Origin: JAKFXL01 sp947085765 | GTDB lineage: Bacteria; Pseudomonadota; Gammaproteobacteria; Tenderiales; Tenderiaceae | Direction of reading: 5' to 3' | NCBI GenBank assembly: GCA_947085765.1 | Contig: CAMTXZ010000031.1 | Location: 57,389-121,388 of the forward strand | DNA: 64,000 nucleotides | In this document: one piece after another, positions 1-8,600 of the stretch | How the letters are laid out: each line of letters starts with the position of its first letter | Position numbering within the stretch: position 1 is the first letter of the stretch | Notes under the pieces: generated by a model | Databases searched by the model: none | The model's input: the letters and a program-made list of their open reading frames with translations, nothing else | Told to the model about the DNA's origin: nothing | Position numbers and translations under genes: made by a program

Positions 1-208
1 GATCCTGCTGCTGGTGGCCAGCCAGCGTGGTGTGGCCGTTCTGCCCGATTGGGTGCTGCGCGAGTCGCTGCAAAAAAACAGCCTGATCACCCGACCCCTG
101 GGCAAAAACGGCATGTCAGGGCAGCTCTACGCGGCCGTTCGCAGCAGTGACCAGCACGCCAGATTTATCACCGACTTCATCGCTTTGGCGCAACAAGGCA
201 ACCCATAA
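1..208 (+). CDS. LysR-type regulator, MetR-like, C-terminal end (partial)
   Basis: The open frame enters from the left edge with no start in the window, and about 68 residues are visible. They match the end of the effector-binding domain of MetR-like LysR regulators: the stretch GVAVLPDWVLRE followed by a conserved LYAAVR segment. MetR controls methionine biosynthesis genes and responds to homocysteine. The family assignment rests on this C-terminal resemblance only; the DNA-binding N-terminus is outside the window, so a different LysR member is possible. The gene stops about 55 bp before the cobalamin riboswitch. Confidence 0.7.
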   Translation, partial: ILLLVASQRGVAVLPDWVLRESLQKNSLITRPLGKNGMSGQLYAAVRSSDQHARFITDFIALAQQGNP

Positions 209-262
209 ACGGCGCTGAAATAGCACTTGCTCCCCGCTTTTTTATCGTATATCTTGTGCCAA

Positions 263-460
263 GGCTTCGGTTGAGACACAAGATGTTGTGCTCATGTCCA
301 TAGGGAACCCGGTGTAAATCCGGGACTGTCGCGCAGCGGTAAAGGGGAACAGAGACCACCGGCATTATGCCAGGCACCGTCCAGATAGACGGCAAGCTGT
401 GGTCCGAGGTGAATCACTATCAGTGGTTCGTGCCCCTAAGTCCGAATACCTGCCGAGGCC
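263..460 (+). promoter_or_regulatory. Cobalamin (adenosylcobalamin) riboswitch
   Basis: The core motifs are all present in order: the AGGGAA box followed by GGTGTAAATCC and GGACTG, the CGCGCAGCGGTAA element near 330-342, and the closing GAATACCTGCC box at 444-454. The closing P1 helix pairs 263-270 (ggcttcgg) with 453-460 (ccgaggcc), allowing one G-U. A further stem lies just 3' (463-468 with 473-478, loop aacc) at the place where the L5-L13 kissing partner occurs in this class. The element sits in the leader of nrdA, so B12 is predicted to reduce expression of the B12-independent reductase. The exact outer limits are my estimate. Confidence 0.93.
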
Positions 461-511
461 GTCATCACAACCGTGATGTAACACCCGGATCTCGCGTCAA
501 GGTCACAGGGT

Positions 512-559
512 GGAGAGCAGCCACACCTTCTGATCGGGGCCCTCCCCTTTTTGCTCTCC
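512..559 (+). terminator. Candidate expression platform / attenuator of the nrdA leader
   Basis: Downstream of the riboswitch there are two competing structures. One pairs ggagagca (512-519) perfectly with tgctctcc (552-559). The other is a short GC hairpin, gggg (536-539) with cccc (544-547), directly followed by five T residues (548-552), which resembles an intrinsic terminator. They share sequence and cannot both form. This is consistent with ligand-dependent termination, but the terminator stem is only 4 bp and the mechanism is inferred. The nrdA ribosome site (GAGGGAA) follows at about 594-600. Confidence 0.45.
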
Positions 560-602
560 CCTCTCACTTTGCGCGGTCCCCTAACTTACTGACGAGGGAA
601 CC

Positions 603-3404
603 ATGCAGACAGAACAGACAACCCGCCATACCCCCCAACCACGCCCGGACAACAGCGCACAGCTCTGCCATTGCGAGGTGATTCGCCGCAACGGCACACT
701 CACCCATTTTAATGCCGACAAAATCAGCATCGCCCTCAGCCGTGCCTTTCTTGCCGTTGAAGGCCCGCAGGGCGAAGGGTCACGGCGCATCCATGAGATT
801 GTCGAACAGCTCAGCGACGAGATTGTTGCCGCGCTATTTCGCCGTCTGCCACACGGCGGCACACTGCACATCGAGGCGATTCAGGATCAGGTCGAACTGG
901 CGCTGATGCGTAACGGCCACCACAAGATCGCCCGCGCTTACGTGCTCTACCGCGAGGAGCACGCCCGCCAGCGCGCCACGCAACAGCCCCCCGCGCAAGC
1001 GGCCCCCCTGCCTAACATCATTGGTAGCGACGGCAGCCGCGCCCCTCTCAACTTGGCACGACTCACCACGCTGATTGACGAGGCGTGCAGCGGCCTGGCC
1101 GATATCTCCAGCGAGCCGATTCTGCAGGCGACCCTGCACAACCTCTTTGATGGCATCACGGAAAAAGAGCTGGCGCAGGTGCTGGTGATGAGTGGCCGCA
1201 GCCTGATCGAACAGGAGCCAAACTACACCTTTGCCGCCGCCCGGCTACTGCTCGACAGCCTGCGTCAGGAGGCGTTGAGCTTTCTTGCCGGCCACGCCGA
1301 GCGCGCCACCCAGGCTGAGATGACCAACCGCTACGCCGACTACTTCAGCAGCTACATCCACCGTGCCGCCGAACTGGAGCTGCTCGACAAGAGCCTGACC
1401 CGTTACGACCTGAAACGGTTAGGTGCGGCGCTACAGCCGGAGCGTGACCAGCAGTTCACCTATCTGGGACTGCAAACCCTTTATGACCGCTACTTTATTC
1501 ACGCCGGCATCCACGGCAACAATAGCCGTTTTGAACTGCCACAAGCCTTTTTCATGCGGGTTGCCATGGGGCTGGCGATCAACGAAATCGACCGTGAGGC
1601 GCGGGCCATTGAGTTCTATGAGCTGCTCTCCTCGTTTGATTTCATCTGCTCAACCCCCACGCTGTTCAACTCGGGCACCCTGCGCCCGCAGCTCTCCTCC
1701 TGCTATCTCACCCACGTGCCCGACGACCTGGATGGCATCTACAGCGCCATCAAAGATAACGCCCTGCTCTCAAAATTTGCCGGCGGCCTGGGCAATGACT
1801 GGAGCGCCGTGCGCGGTCTGGGCGCCGCCATCAAGGGGACCAACGGCACCTCGCAAGGGGTGGTGCCGTTTCTCAAGGTGGCCAACGACACCGCCGTGGC
1901 GGTCAACCAGGGTGGCAAACGTAAAGGGGCCGTCTGTGCCTACCTGGAGACGTGGCACATCGACATTGAGGAGTTTCTGGATCTGCGTAAAAACACCGGT
2001 GACGAACGGCGACGCACCCACGACATGAATACCGCCAACTGGATTCCTGACCTGTTTATGGAACGTGTCGGCGACGAAGCGCAGTGGACTCTCTTCTCCC
2101 CCGACGAGACCCCCGATCTGCATGACCTCTATGGCCAGCCATTCAAAAAACGCTACGAAGAGTACGAGGCCAAGGCCGACCGGGGCGAGATGAAGATCTG
2201 GAAACGACTGCCCGCCCTGGCGCTGTGGCGCAAGCTGCTCGGCCAACTGTTTGAGACCGGCCACCCCTGGATCACCTTCAAAGATAGCTGCAACCTGCGC
2301 TATACCAATCAACACGCCGGGGTGGTGCACTCATCCAACCTCTGTACCGAGATCACGTTGCATACCAATAACAACGAGATTGCGGTCTGCAACCTCGGCT
2401 CCATCAACCTTGCCACCCATACCGGCGAGCATGGCATCGACCGCGAAAAGCTCGAACAGACCATCGACATCGCCATGCGTATGCTCGACAACGTCATCGA
2501 CTACAACTACTACTCCGTACCCCAAGCACGCAACTCCAACCTGCGCCACCGCCCGGTGGGGCTGGGGCTGATGGGGTTTCAGGATGCCCTTTATATACAG
2601 AACATCCCCTACGCCTCAGAGGCGGCCATCGAGTTTGCCGACCACTCCATGGAGCTGATCGCCTACTACGCCATCCAGGCCTCAACCGATCTGGCGCAGG
2701 AGCGTGGCTGTTACTCCAGCTTTGCCGGCTCGCTCTGGAGCCGTGGCATCCTGCCGCTCGACTCGATTGAACTACAGGCCGCCGCCCGTGGCGACTCGCT
2801 GGAGATGGATCGCAGCAGCCAGCTCGACTGGCACTCCCTGCGGCAGCGGGTGCAGACCGTTGGCATGCGTAACAGCAACTGTCTCGCCATCGCCCCCACG
2901 GCCACCATCGCCAACATCTGCGGCGTCTCGCAGTCGATTGAACCGGCCTTCCAGAACCTGTTTGTAAAATCCAACCTCTCCGGTGAGTTCACCGTGGTCA
3001 ACCCCTATCTGGTCAAGGATCTGAAGGCGCTGGGGCTGTGGGACGAGGTAATGGTCAATGACCTGAAATATTTCGACGGTTCACTCCAGGCCATCGACCG
3101 CATTCCCGCCCACCTGAAAGAGCGTTACGCCACCGCCTTCGAGATCGACCAGCGCTGGCTGATCGAGGCCGCCTCACGCCGCCAGAAGTGGATCGACCAG
3201 TCCCAGTCACTCAACCTCTACCTGGCGCAAGCCAGCGGCCCCACACTCGACAAGCTCTACAAACTGGCGTGGCGGCGTGGTCTGAAGACCACCTACTACC
3301 TGCGCACACTCGGCGCCACCAAGATGGAGGGCAACAACCGTCAGACAGTGGCCGAACCAGCAGCCTGTTCGATCCTGGACCCCTCCTGCGAGGCGTGCCA
3401 GTAA
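603..3404 (+). CDS. nrdA: Class I ribonucleoside-diphosphate reductase, alpha subunit
   Basis: The product of 933 residues reduces ribonucleotides to deoxyribonucleotides in the cytoplasm, with the radical supplied by NrdB. An N-terminal ATP-cone is at about residues 23-117, and a second, degenerate ATP-cone-like segment spans about 140-230, as in the Pseudomonas aeruginosa type. The catalytic barrel follows, with the SSCYL cysteine, the NLCTEI segment with the radical-site cysteine, and a second active cysteine in AVCNLGSINL. The C-terminus ends in a CEACQ pair of shuttle cysteines. The start has a GAGGGAA ribosome site 3 bp upstream. The cobalamin riboswitch in its leader implies that a B12-dependent class II reductase exists elsewhere in the genome. 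Confidence 0.97.
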   Translation: MQTEQTTRHTPQPRPDNSAQLCHCEVIRRNGTLTHFNADKISIALSRAFLAVEGPQGEGSRRIHEIVEQLSDEIVAALFRRLPHGGTLHIEAIQDQVELALMRNGHHKIARAYVLYREEHARQRATQQPPAQAAPLPNIIGSDGSRAPLNLARLTTLIDEACSGLADISSEPILQATLHNLFDGITEKELAQVLVMSGRSLIEQEPNYTFAAARLLLDSLRQEALSFLAGHAERATQAEMTNRYADYFSSYIHRAAELELLDKSLTRYDLKRLGAALQPERDQQFTYLGLQTLYDRYFIHAGIHGNNSRFELPQAFFMRVAMGLAINEIDREARAIEFYELLSSFDFICSTPTLFNSGTLRPQLSSCYLTHVPDDLDGIYSAIKDNALLSKFAGGLGNDWSAVRGLGAAIKGTNGTSQGVVPFLKVANDTAVAVNQGGKRKGAVCAYLETWHIDIEEFLDLRKNTGDERRRTHDMNTANWIPDLFMERVGDEAQWTLFSPDETPDLHDLYGQPFKKRYEEYEAKADRGEMKIWKRLPALALWRKLLGQLFETGHPWITFKDSCNLRYTNQHAGVVHSSNLCTEITLHTNNNEIAVCNLGSINLATHTGEHGIDREKLEQTIDIAMRMLDNVIDYNYYSVPQARNSNLRHRPVGLGLMGFQDALYIQNIPYASEAAIEFADHSMELIAYYAIQASTDLAQERGCYSSFAGSLWSRGILPLDSIELQAAARGDSLEMDRSSQLDWHSLRQRVQTVGMRNSNCLAIAPTATIANICGVSQSIEPAFQNLFVKSNLSGEFTVVNPYLVKDLKALGLWDEVMVNDLKYFDGSLQAIDRIPAHLKERYATAFEIDQRWLIEAASRRQKWIDQSQSLNLYLAQASGPTLDKLYKLAWRRGLKTTYYLRTLGATKMEGNNRQTVAEPAACSILDPSCEACQ

Positions 3405-3435
3405 GACATATCAGTAGCATTTTATTAACCACCAC

Positions 3436-3465
3436 ACGCTGGTCTCTGCCCGGCAGGGCCAGCGT
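3436..3465 (+). promoter_or_regulatory. Hairpin between nrdA and nrdB
   Basis: The gap between nrdA and nrdB holds a strong hairpin: acgctggtctctgcc pairs with ggcagggccagcgt with one bulge. No T-run follows, so it does not look like an intrinsic terminator. It may set the nrdA:nrdB transcript ratio or act as a processing site. The role is inference. Confidence 0.4.
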
Positions 3466-3497
3466 CATCATCCGTATTCATATTTAAGGAGAGCATC

Positions 3498-4625
<1,128 letters not shown>

Positions 4626-4786
4626 CGGGAGAATACCCAGCAAGAATATCGCCAGGCTATTCTCACCATCGACATCCGCTCAAACACAGCAAGATCCGGG
4701 TCGCGGATGCGTGTTTAACTTTTTATATTTAATCGGTACAACACATTTTTGTTGTGCGGAAAATAAACTATGAGAGGTTTCGTACA

Positions 4787-4961
4787 ATGTCTGCACTATC
4801 AAACAAGGTTGCCATTATCACTGGGGCAAGCTCCGGGATCGGTTATGCAACAGCCAAGCTGTTCGCCCGAGAGGGCGCCAACCGCAACTTGACACACTCG
4901 TTGAAGAGATCATCCATCGGCGCTTCTTGCTGACGGCGGGGTCTCCATCAACCGGACCTAA
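4787..4961 (+). pseudogene. Relic of a short-chain dehydrogenase/reductase gene
   Basis: Three collinear pieces of one short-chain dehydrogenase survive in different frames. From 4787 the first 32 or so residues read MSALSNKVAIITGASSGIG with the TGxxxGxG cofactor loop. From about 4877, in another frame, QLDTLVEEI matches the helix after the second strand. From 4917 to the TAA at 4959-4961, SALLADGGVSINRT is the typical family C-terminus. Almost the whole catalytic middle (Ser, YxxxK) is gone. The first frame stops at 4931-4933. This is a decayed gene left by internal deletions; a family of about 250 residues is reduced to 175 bp. Confidence 0.85.
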
Positions 4962-4995
4962 ACAGGTACGGTCAATAGATTTATGGAGAATATAG

Positions 4996-5823
4996 ATGTC
5001 TGACTATGACCGCATAGCTGAAGCAATTGGTTTTATCTCCAGCCGGCTAAAGAGCCAACCGACTCTGAATGAAATTGCGGCTCACTTACATCTGAGTCCC
5101 TTTCACTTCCAACGTCTGTTCTGCCGCTGGGCCGATGTGACCCCCAAAAGATTCCTGCAAGTACTCACGCTGGAGCGTGCCAAGCAACTGCTGAGCGAAG
5201 CGAAACCCCTGCTTGAGGTATCGGACTCCCTGGGGTTGAGCAGCGGTTCGCGGTTGTATGAGCATTTCATTCACCTGGAAGCTGTCACCCCTGGGGAGTA
5301 CAAAATGGACGGCGCGGGTTTAACGATTGAATATGCTGTACATGACACCCCCTTTGGAAAAGCGTTTATTGCCACCACTCCCAGGGGTATCTGTAGTTTT
5401 ACATTTTTGGAGCATGCGGAGATCGACAGGGATCTAACTGGTTTACACAAAAAGTGGCCCCATGCGATGGTGCGTGAAAACCATCAACGAACACTGGTGG
5501 TTATCAAGGCCATGTTCGGCGCAGAGAAGCGCTTGAAGCTGCCTCTCTCTTTGCATGTTTCCGGAACCAACTTTCAGATCAGTGTCTGGAAAGCGCTGTT
5601 ACAGATACCCCCCGCAACAGTGACAAGTTACTCCCAAGTGGCAGCCGCAATCGGCCATGCAAGCGCTGCAAGAGCAGTGGGGACGGCTATAGGTGCAAAC
5701 CCCGTCGCGCTGCTGATACCCTGCCACCGCGTTATTCAACAAAACGGAAAACTGGGCGGCTACCATTGGGGTGAAACCCGGAAACAGGCGATCCATACAT
5801 GGGAGTCGGCAAGGTATGAGTAA
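4996..5823 (+). CDS. AraC-type HTH / methylated-DNA-protein cysteine methyltransferase fusion (Ada-like)
   Basis: This 275-residue protein repairs O6-alkylguanine by transferring the alkyl group to its own cysteine, and probably also regulates transcription. Residues 1-104 form an AraC-type double helix-turn-helix (LSPFHFQRLFCRW and the second HTH ending VTPGEYK). Residues 110-275 form the methyltransferase domain with the active site PCHRV, acceptor Cys243, and the downstream GKLGGYHWG loop. The N-terminal zinc phosphotriester domain of E. coli Ada is absent, so any regulation must use another signal. A TGGAGAA ribosome site lies upstream. It follows the dehydrogenase relic directly. Confidence 0.93.
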   Translation: MSDYDRIAEAIGFISSRLKSQPTLNEIAAHLHLSPFHFQRLFCRWADVTPKRFLQVLTLERAKQLLSEAKPLLEVSDSLGLSSGSRLYEHFIHLEAVTPGEYKMDGAGLTIEYAVHDTPFGKAFIATTPRGICSFTFLEHAEIDRDLTGLHKKWPHAMVRENHQRTLVVIKAMFGAEKRLKLPLSLHVSGTNFQISVWKALLQIPPATVTSYSQVAAAIGHASAARAVGTAIGANPVALLIPCHRVIQQNGKLGGYHWGETRKQAIHTWESARYE

Positions 5824-5874
5824 CCGCAGCGTTAGCATCAAGTTTAAGAGGCACGCAGCAAAAGCGGTGTCCCC

Positions 5875-5898
5875 CAACTTTACATTCAACTTTACATT
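5875..5898. repeat. 12 bp tandem direct repeat, two copies
   Basis: The 12-mer caactttacatt occurs twice in perfect tandem (5875-5886 and 5887-5898), just after the end of the Ada-like gene. It is followed by an AT-rich stretch up to the HD-GYP gene. It could be a replication-slippage duplication or a regulator site; no function can be assigned. Confidence 0.6.
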
Positions 5899-6066
5899 GA
5901 GGTTATAAGAGAGCCTCTAAACCAATAGCTGAATTCATATGTCAGGTGCAACACCCCAACGGCCTCACATCTACCCTGTCAATCCACTCATACAAACGAG
6001 ATCAGCGGCCGTTACAGTCAGCATTACTATTGTTCCAATAGTGTGGAAGGGTGCATTCTCAAAGTC

Positions 6067-7212
6067 ATGGCAGATAACGACAACAGCTACACTCACCAGG
6101 ATACTTTTGCCTTTCTCAACCAAGGCGGCTCACTCAAAGAGAAGCTGATTGCCGTGCATAGATCGGTGCAGAAAAACCTGCCCTTCATCGCCCGCATCGC
6201 CATCGCCCTCTACGATCCCGAGACCAAAGTCCTCAAAACCTACCTGCACAGCAGTGGCGAGGACAATCCACTGGAGCATTACCAAACCCTTATCGATAAT
6301 GCGCCATCGCTGAAGGAGATCCTCCACCGCGGTCAGCCACGTGTCATCAACAACATGCTCACCTTTGAGGAGGACAATAAGGAGCACCATCAACGGCTGG
6401 GACGCCAGGGGTACGCCGCCAGCTACACCCTGCCACTCTTCAATAACGGTCTCTTCTTCGGCTTCATGTTTTTCAACTCGTACGAAAAAGAGGTCTTCAC
6501 TGAAAAGCATCTGGAGGAGCTGGACCTGCACGGCCACCTGATTGCGCTGATGGTGATCAATGAACTCAACGCCATCAAGACGCTGAGCGCCGCCGTCAAG
6601 ACCACCGGCCATATGACCCACCACCGGGACCCGGAGACCGGCAGCCATCTCGACCGCATGTCGCGCTATAGCCGCCTGATCGCCAAGGCGCTGGCCGAGA
6701 AATACCAGCTGGATGATGACTACATCGAACATGTATTTATGTTCGCGCCGCTGCACGACATCGGCAAGATCGCCATCCCCGACAACATCCTGCTCAAGCC
6801 CGGCAAGTTGACCGATGCCGAGATGGAGATCATGAAAACCCACGCCCAGAAGGGCAAAGAGATCATCGACGAGCTACTGCTGAACTTCAGCCTGGAAAAC
6901 CTCAACCACGCCGACATTCTGCGCAACATCGCCATCTGCCACCATGAAAACGTCAATGGTACGGGCTACCCCTTTGGCCGCTCCGGTGACGACATACCAC
7001 TCGAGGCCCGCATCGTCGCCGTTGCCGACATCTTCGACGCCCTCACCAGCCGTCGCCCTTACAAAATAGCCTGGAGCAATGCAAATGCCTTTGCCGCGCT
7101 ACGCCAGATGGTGGGCGAGAAGCTCGACCGCGACTGTGTTGAGGCACTGCTGGCGCACCGCGAGGAGATTGAGGCGATACAAGAGCAGTTTAAGGAGAGC
7201 CTCTTGGGCTAA
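6067..7212 (+). CDS. GAF / HD-GYP domain protein, probable cyclic-di-GMP phosphodiesterase
   Basis: The N-terminal half (about residues 20-170) is GAF-like, with a predicted ligand-binding sensor fold (IARIAIALYDPE, YTLPLFNNGLFFGFMFF). The C-terminal half is an HD-GYP domain with the HDIGK metal dyad, the HH-E motif, and the GTGYPFG signature, all intact, so hydrolysis of cyclic-di-GMP is expected. There is no membrane segment, so it should be a cytoplasmic sensor-effector. An upstream GTG at 6043 would add 8 residues; neither start has a good ribosome site, and I prefer the ATG at 6067. It is monocistronic. Confidence 0.88.
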   Translation: MADNDNSYTHQDTFAFLNQGGSLKEKLIAVHRSVQKNLPFIARIAIALYDPETKVLKTYLHSSGEDNPLEHYQTLIDNAPSLKEILHRGQPRVINNMLTFEEDNKEHHQRLGRQGYAASYTLPLFNNGLFFGFMFFNSYEKEVFTEKHLEELDLHGHLIALMVINELNAIKTLSAAVKTTGHMTHHRDPETGSHLDRMSRYSRLIAKALAEKYQLDDDYIEHVFMFAPLHDIGKIAIPDNILLKPGKLTDAEMEIMKTHAQKGKEIIDELLLNFSLENLNHADILRNIAICHHENVNGTGYPFGRSGDDIPLEARIVAVADIFDALTSRRPYKIAWSNANAFAALRQMVGEKLDRDCVEALLAHREEIEAIQEQFKESLLG

Positions 7213-7273
7213 CGCCAGATACGCTGATACTACACAGCAGATCAAATGCAACAGCGGAAGACGCCATCTTTTC

Positions 7274-7861
7274 TCAGCTATCTATCAAAGCCCCACCCAC
7301 GTTACGACATGCTGCCAGCAATCTCTTGACTGCCGCATCATCATTCAAGGCCCGCCCCAGTGCTACACCGCCAATCATTAATGCCGTCAGCGCCAGGACA
7401 GTATCGGCATGCCCCCCGTCCTCCTCTGCCAACAGCTTGCCAATCCGTTTGTTGAATCCTTTATAGACTTTGGTATAGGTATTGCGGACCTGCGGTTCCC
7501 GATTGGCGATATCAGTTACCAGAAAGGCCAGCGGGCAGGGTGAGGCCTGATTATCCAGATGGGCCTGACTGAGATAGCCGTGCAAAAGAGATGTCACTTT
7601 TTGCCGCCCAGTGCAGTCACTCATCTGGTCATTGATCTTGTCATTGACAAGGGGGCTCCGCAGCGCCGCCATCACAATCGCCTCGGAGTAGAGCTGCTGC
7701 TTGGAGCTGAAGTGGGAATAAAAGGCACCGCGTGTCATACCGGCATCTGCCATGACCGTATCGATGGTTACATTGTCATAACCACGCCCTGAAAAGAGCT
7801 CGACAGCGCTGGAGAGGATTTTTTCACGGCTATTGGATTTGTGCGTACTCGAATAGGGCAT
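7274..7861 (-). CDS. TetR/AcrR-family transcriptional repressor
   Basis: This is a 195-residue protein. An N-terminal helix-turn-helix of TetR type is at residues 12-58 (REKILSSAVELFSGRGYDNVTID, then MTRGAFYSHFSSKQQLY). The C-terminal ligand domain has the CPLAFL segment common in the AcrR/NemR-like subgroup. It is divergent from a glutathione transferase gene. A perfect palindrome lies 9-36 bp upstream of its start codon, which suggests autoregulation and control of the neighbour. The likely inducer is an electrophile or xenobiotic, judged from the GST partner; that is inference. Confidence 0.92.
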   Translation of the reverse strand: MPYSSTHKSNSREKILSSAVELFSGRGYDNVTIDTVMADAGMTRGAFYSHFSSKQQLYSEAIVMAALRSPLVNDKINDQMSDCTGRQKVTSLLHGYLSQAHLDNQASPCPLAFLVTDIANREPQVRNTYTKVYKGFNKRIGKLLAEEDGGHADTVLALTALMIGGVALGRALNDDAAVKRLLAACRNVGGALIDS

Positions 7862-7869
7862 AGCGAACT

Positions 7870-7897
7870 CCAGAATATGTTCTTGAACATATTCTGG
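7870..7897. promoter_or_regulatory. 28 bp perfect palindrome, probable TetR operator
   Basis: The arms ccagaatatgttc and gaacatattctgg are perfect inverted repeats of 13 bp separated by tt. A further half-site attctgg occurs at 7906-7912. It lies between the divergent tetR and GST genes, overlapping where both promoters should be. Length, symmetry and position fit a TetR-family operator. Confidence 0.8.
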
Positions 7898-7941
7898 CCA
7901 TCTCTATTCTGGAAAGCAATTCAGATCAGGAGCAGCACATC

Positions 7942-8580
7942 ATGGAAGACTCTCTCACACTCTACGGCCCCGCCTTCAGCAGCTATCTACGCAGCGTCAG
8001 ACTCTGTTGCGAAGAGAAGGGGGTGACCTACACACTCCAGGAACACATCAGCCAGGCAGACTGGGCCATGCTCAACTCACCCTTCCAGAAAGTGCCCATC
8101 CTGAAACATGGTGACTTTGTACTGTTTGAGAGCGCCGCCATCTGCCGTTACATCGACCGCGCCTTTGATGGCCCACCTCTTAGCCCAGCCAACCTTCAGG
8201 AGCTGGCGCAGATGGATCAATGGATCAGTGCCGCCAACTGCTATTTTGATCTCGCCTTCATCCGCCACTTTGTGCTTGAGTATGCCTTTCCTAAAACCGC
8301 CGATGGCAAACCCGATCAGGGGAAGATCGTAGCGGCACTGCCAGAGGTAAACAAACAGCTTGAGGTCGCCAACAAGGCGCTGCAACACTCAAATTACTTC
8401 TCTGGCAGAGAGGCGGGCATTGCCGACTACCTTATCATCCCCATGATCGATTATCTGGCACGTGGCATAGCTGGCAATGGACTCCTAAATGAGTTCCAGA
8501 ACGTCGCTGAATATCTGGCCAGAATGAAAGATCGCCACAGCTGCAAGAAGATATTGATTGCGCCGCAAATAAGTTCGTAG
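7942..8580 (+). CDS. Glutathione S-transferase family protein
   Basis: This 212-residue cytosolic protein has an N-terminal thioredoxin-like domain at about 1-80, with the cis-proline in KVPIL and the ESAAICRYID glutathione-binding segment. An all-helical C-terminal domain (95-205) contains the N-capping/hydrophobic-staple-like GIADYLIIPMID. It should conjugate glutathione to electrophiles. It is divergent from the TetR gene across the palindrome, so it is the probable regulated target. The specific substrate cannot be read from the sequence. Confidence 0.9.
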   Translation: MEDSLTLYGPAFSSYLRSVRLCCEEKGVTYTLQEHISQADWAMLNSPFQKVPILKHGDFVLFESAAICRYIDRAFDGPPLSPANLQELAQMDQWISAANCYFDLAFIRHFVLEYAFPKTADGKPDQGKIVAALPEVNKQLEVANKALQHSNYFSGREAGIADYLIIPMIDYLARGIAGNGLLNEFQNVAEYLARMKDRHSCKKILIAPQISS

Positions 8581-8600
8581 CCCCTGAATCATCTGTGGCC

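Noticed and set aside
367..681. Forward frame of about 104 residues across the riboswitch
   Set aside because: It overlaps the riboswitch core and the nrdA start; the RNA structure and nrdA explain this region better.
5939..6148. Small forward frame before the HD-GYP gene
   Set aside because: No ribosome site and no homology; it overlaps the start of the HD-GYP gene in another frame.
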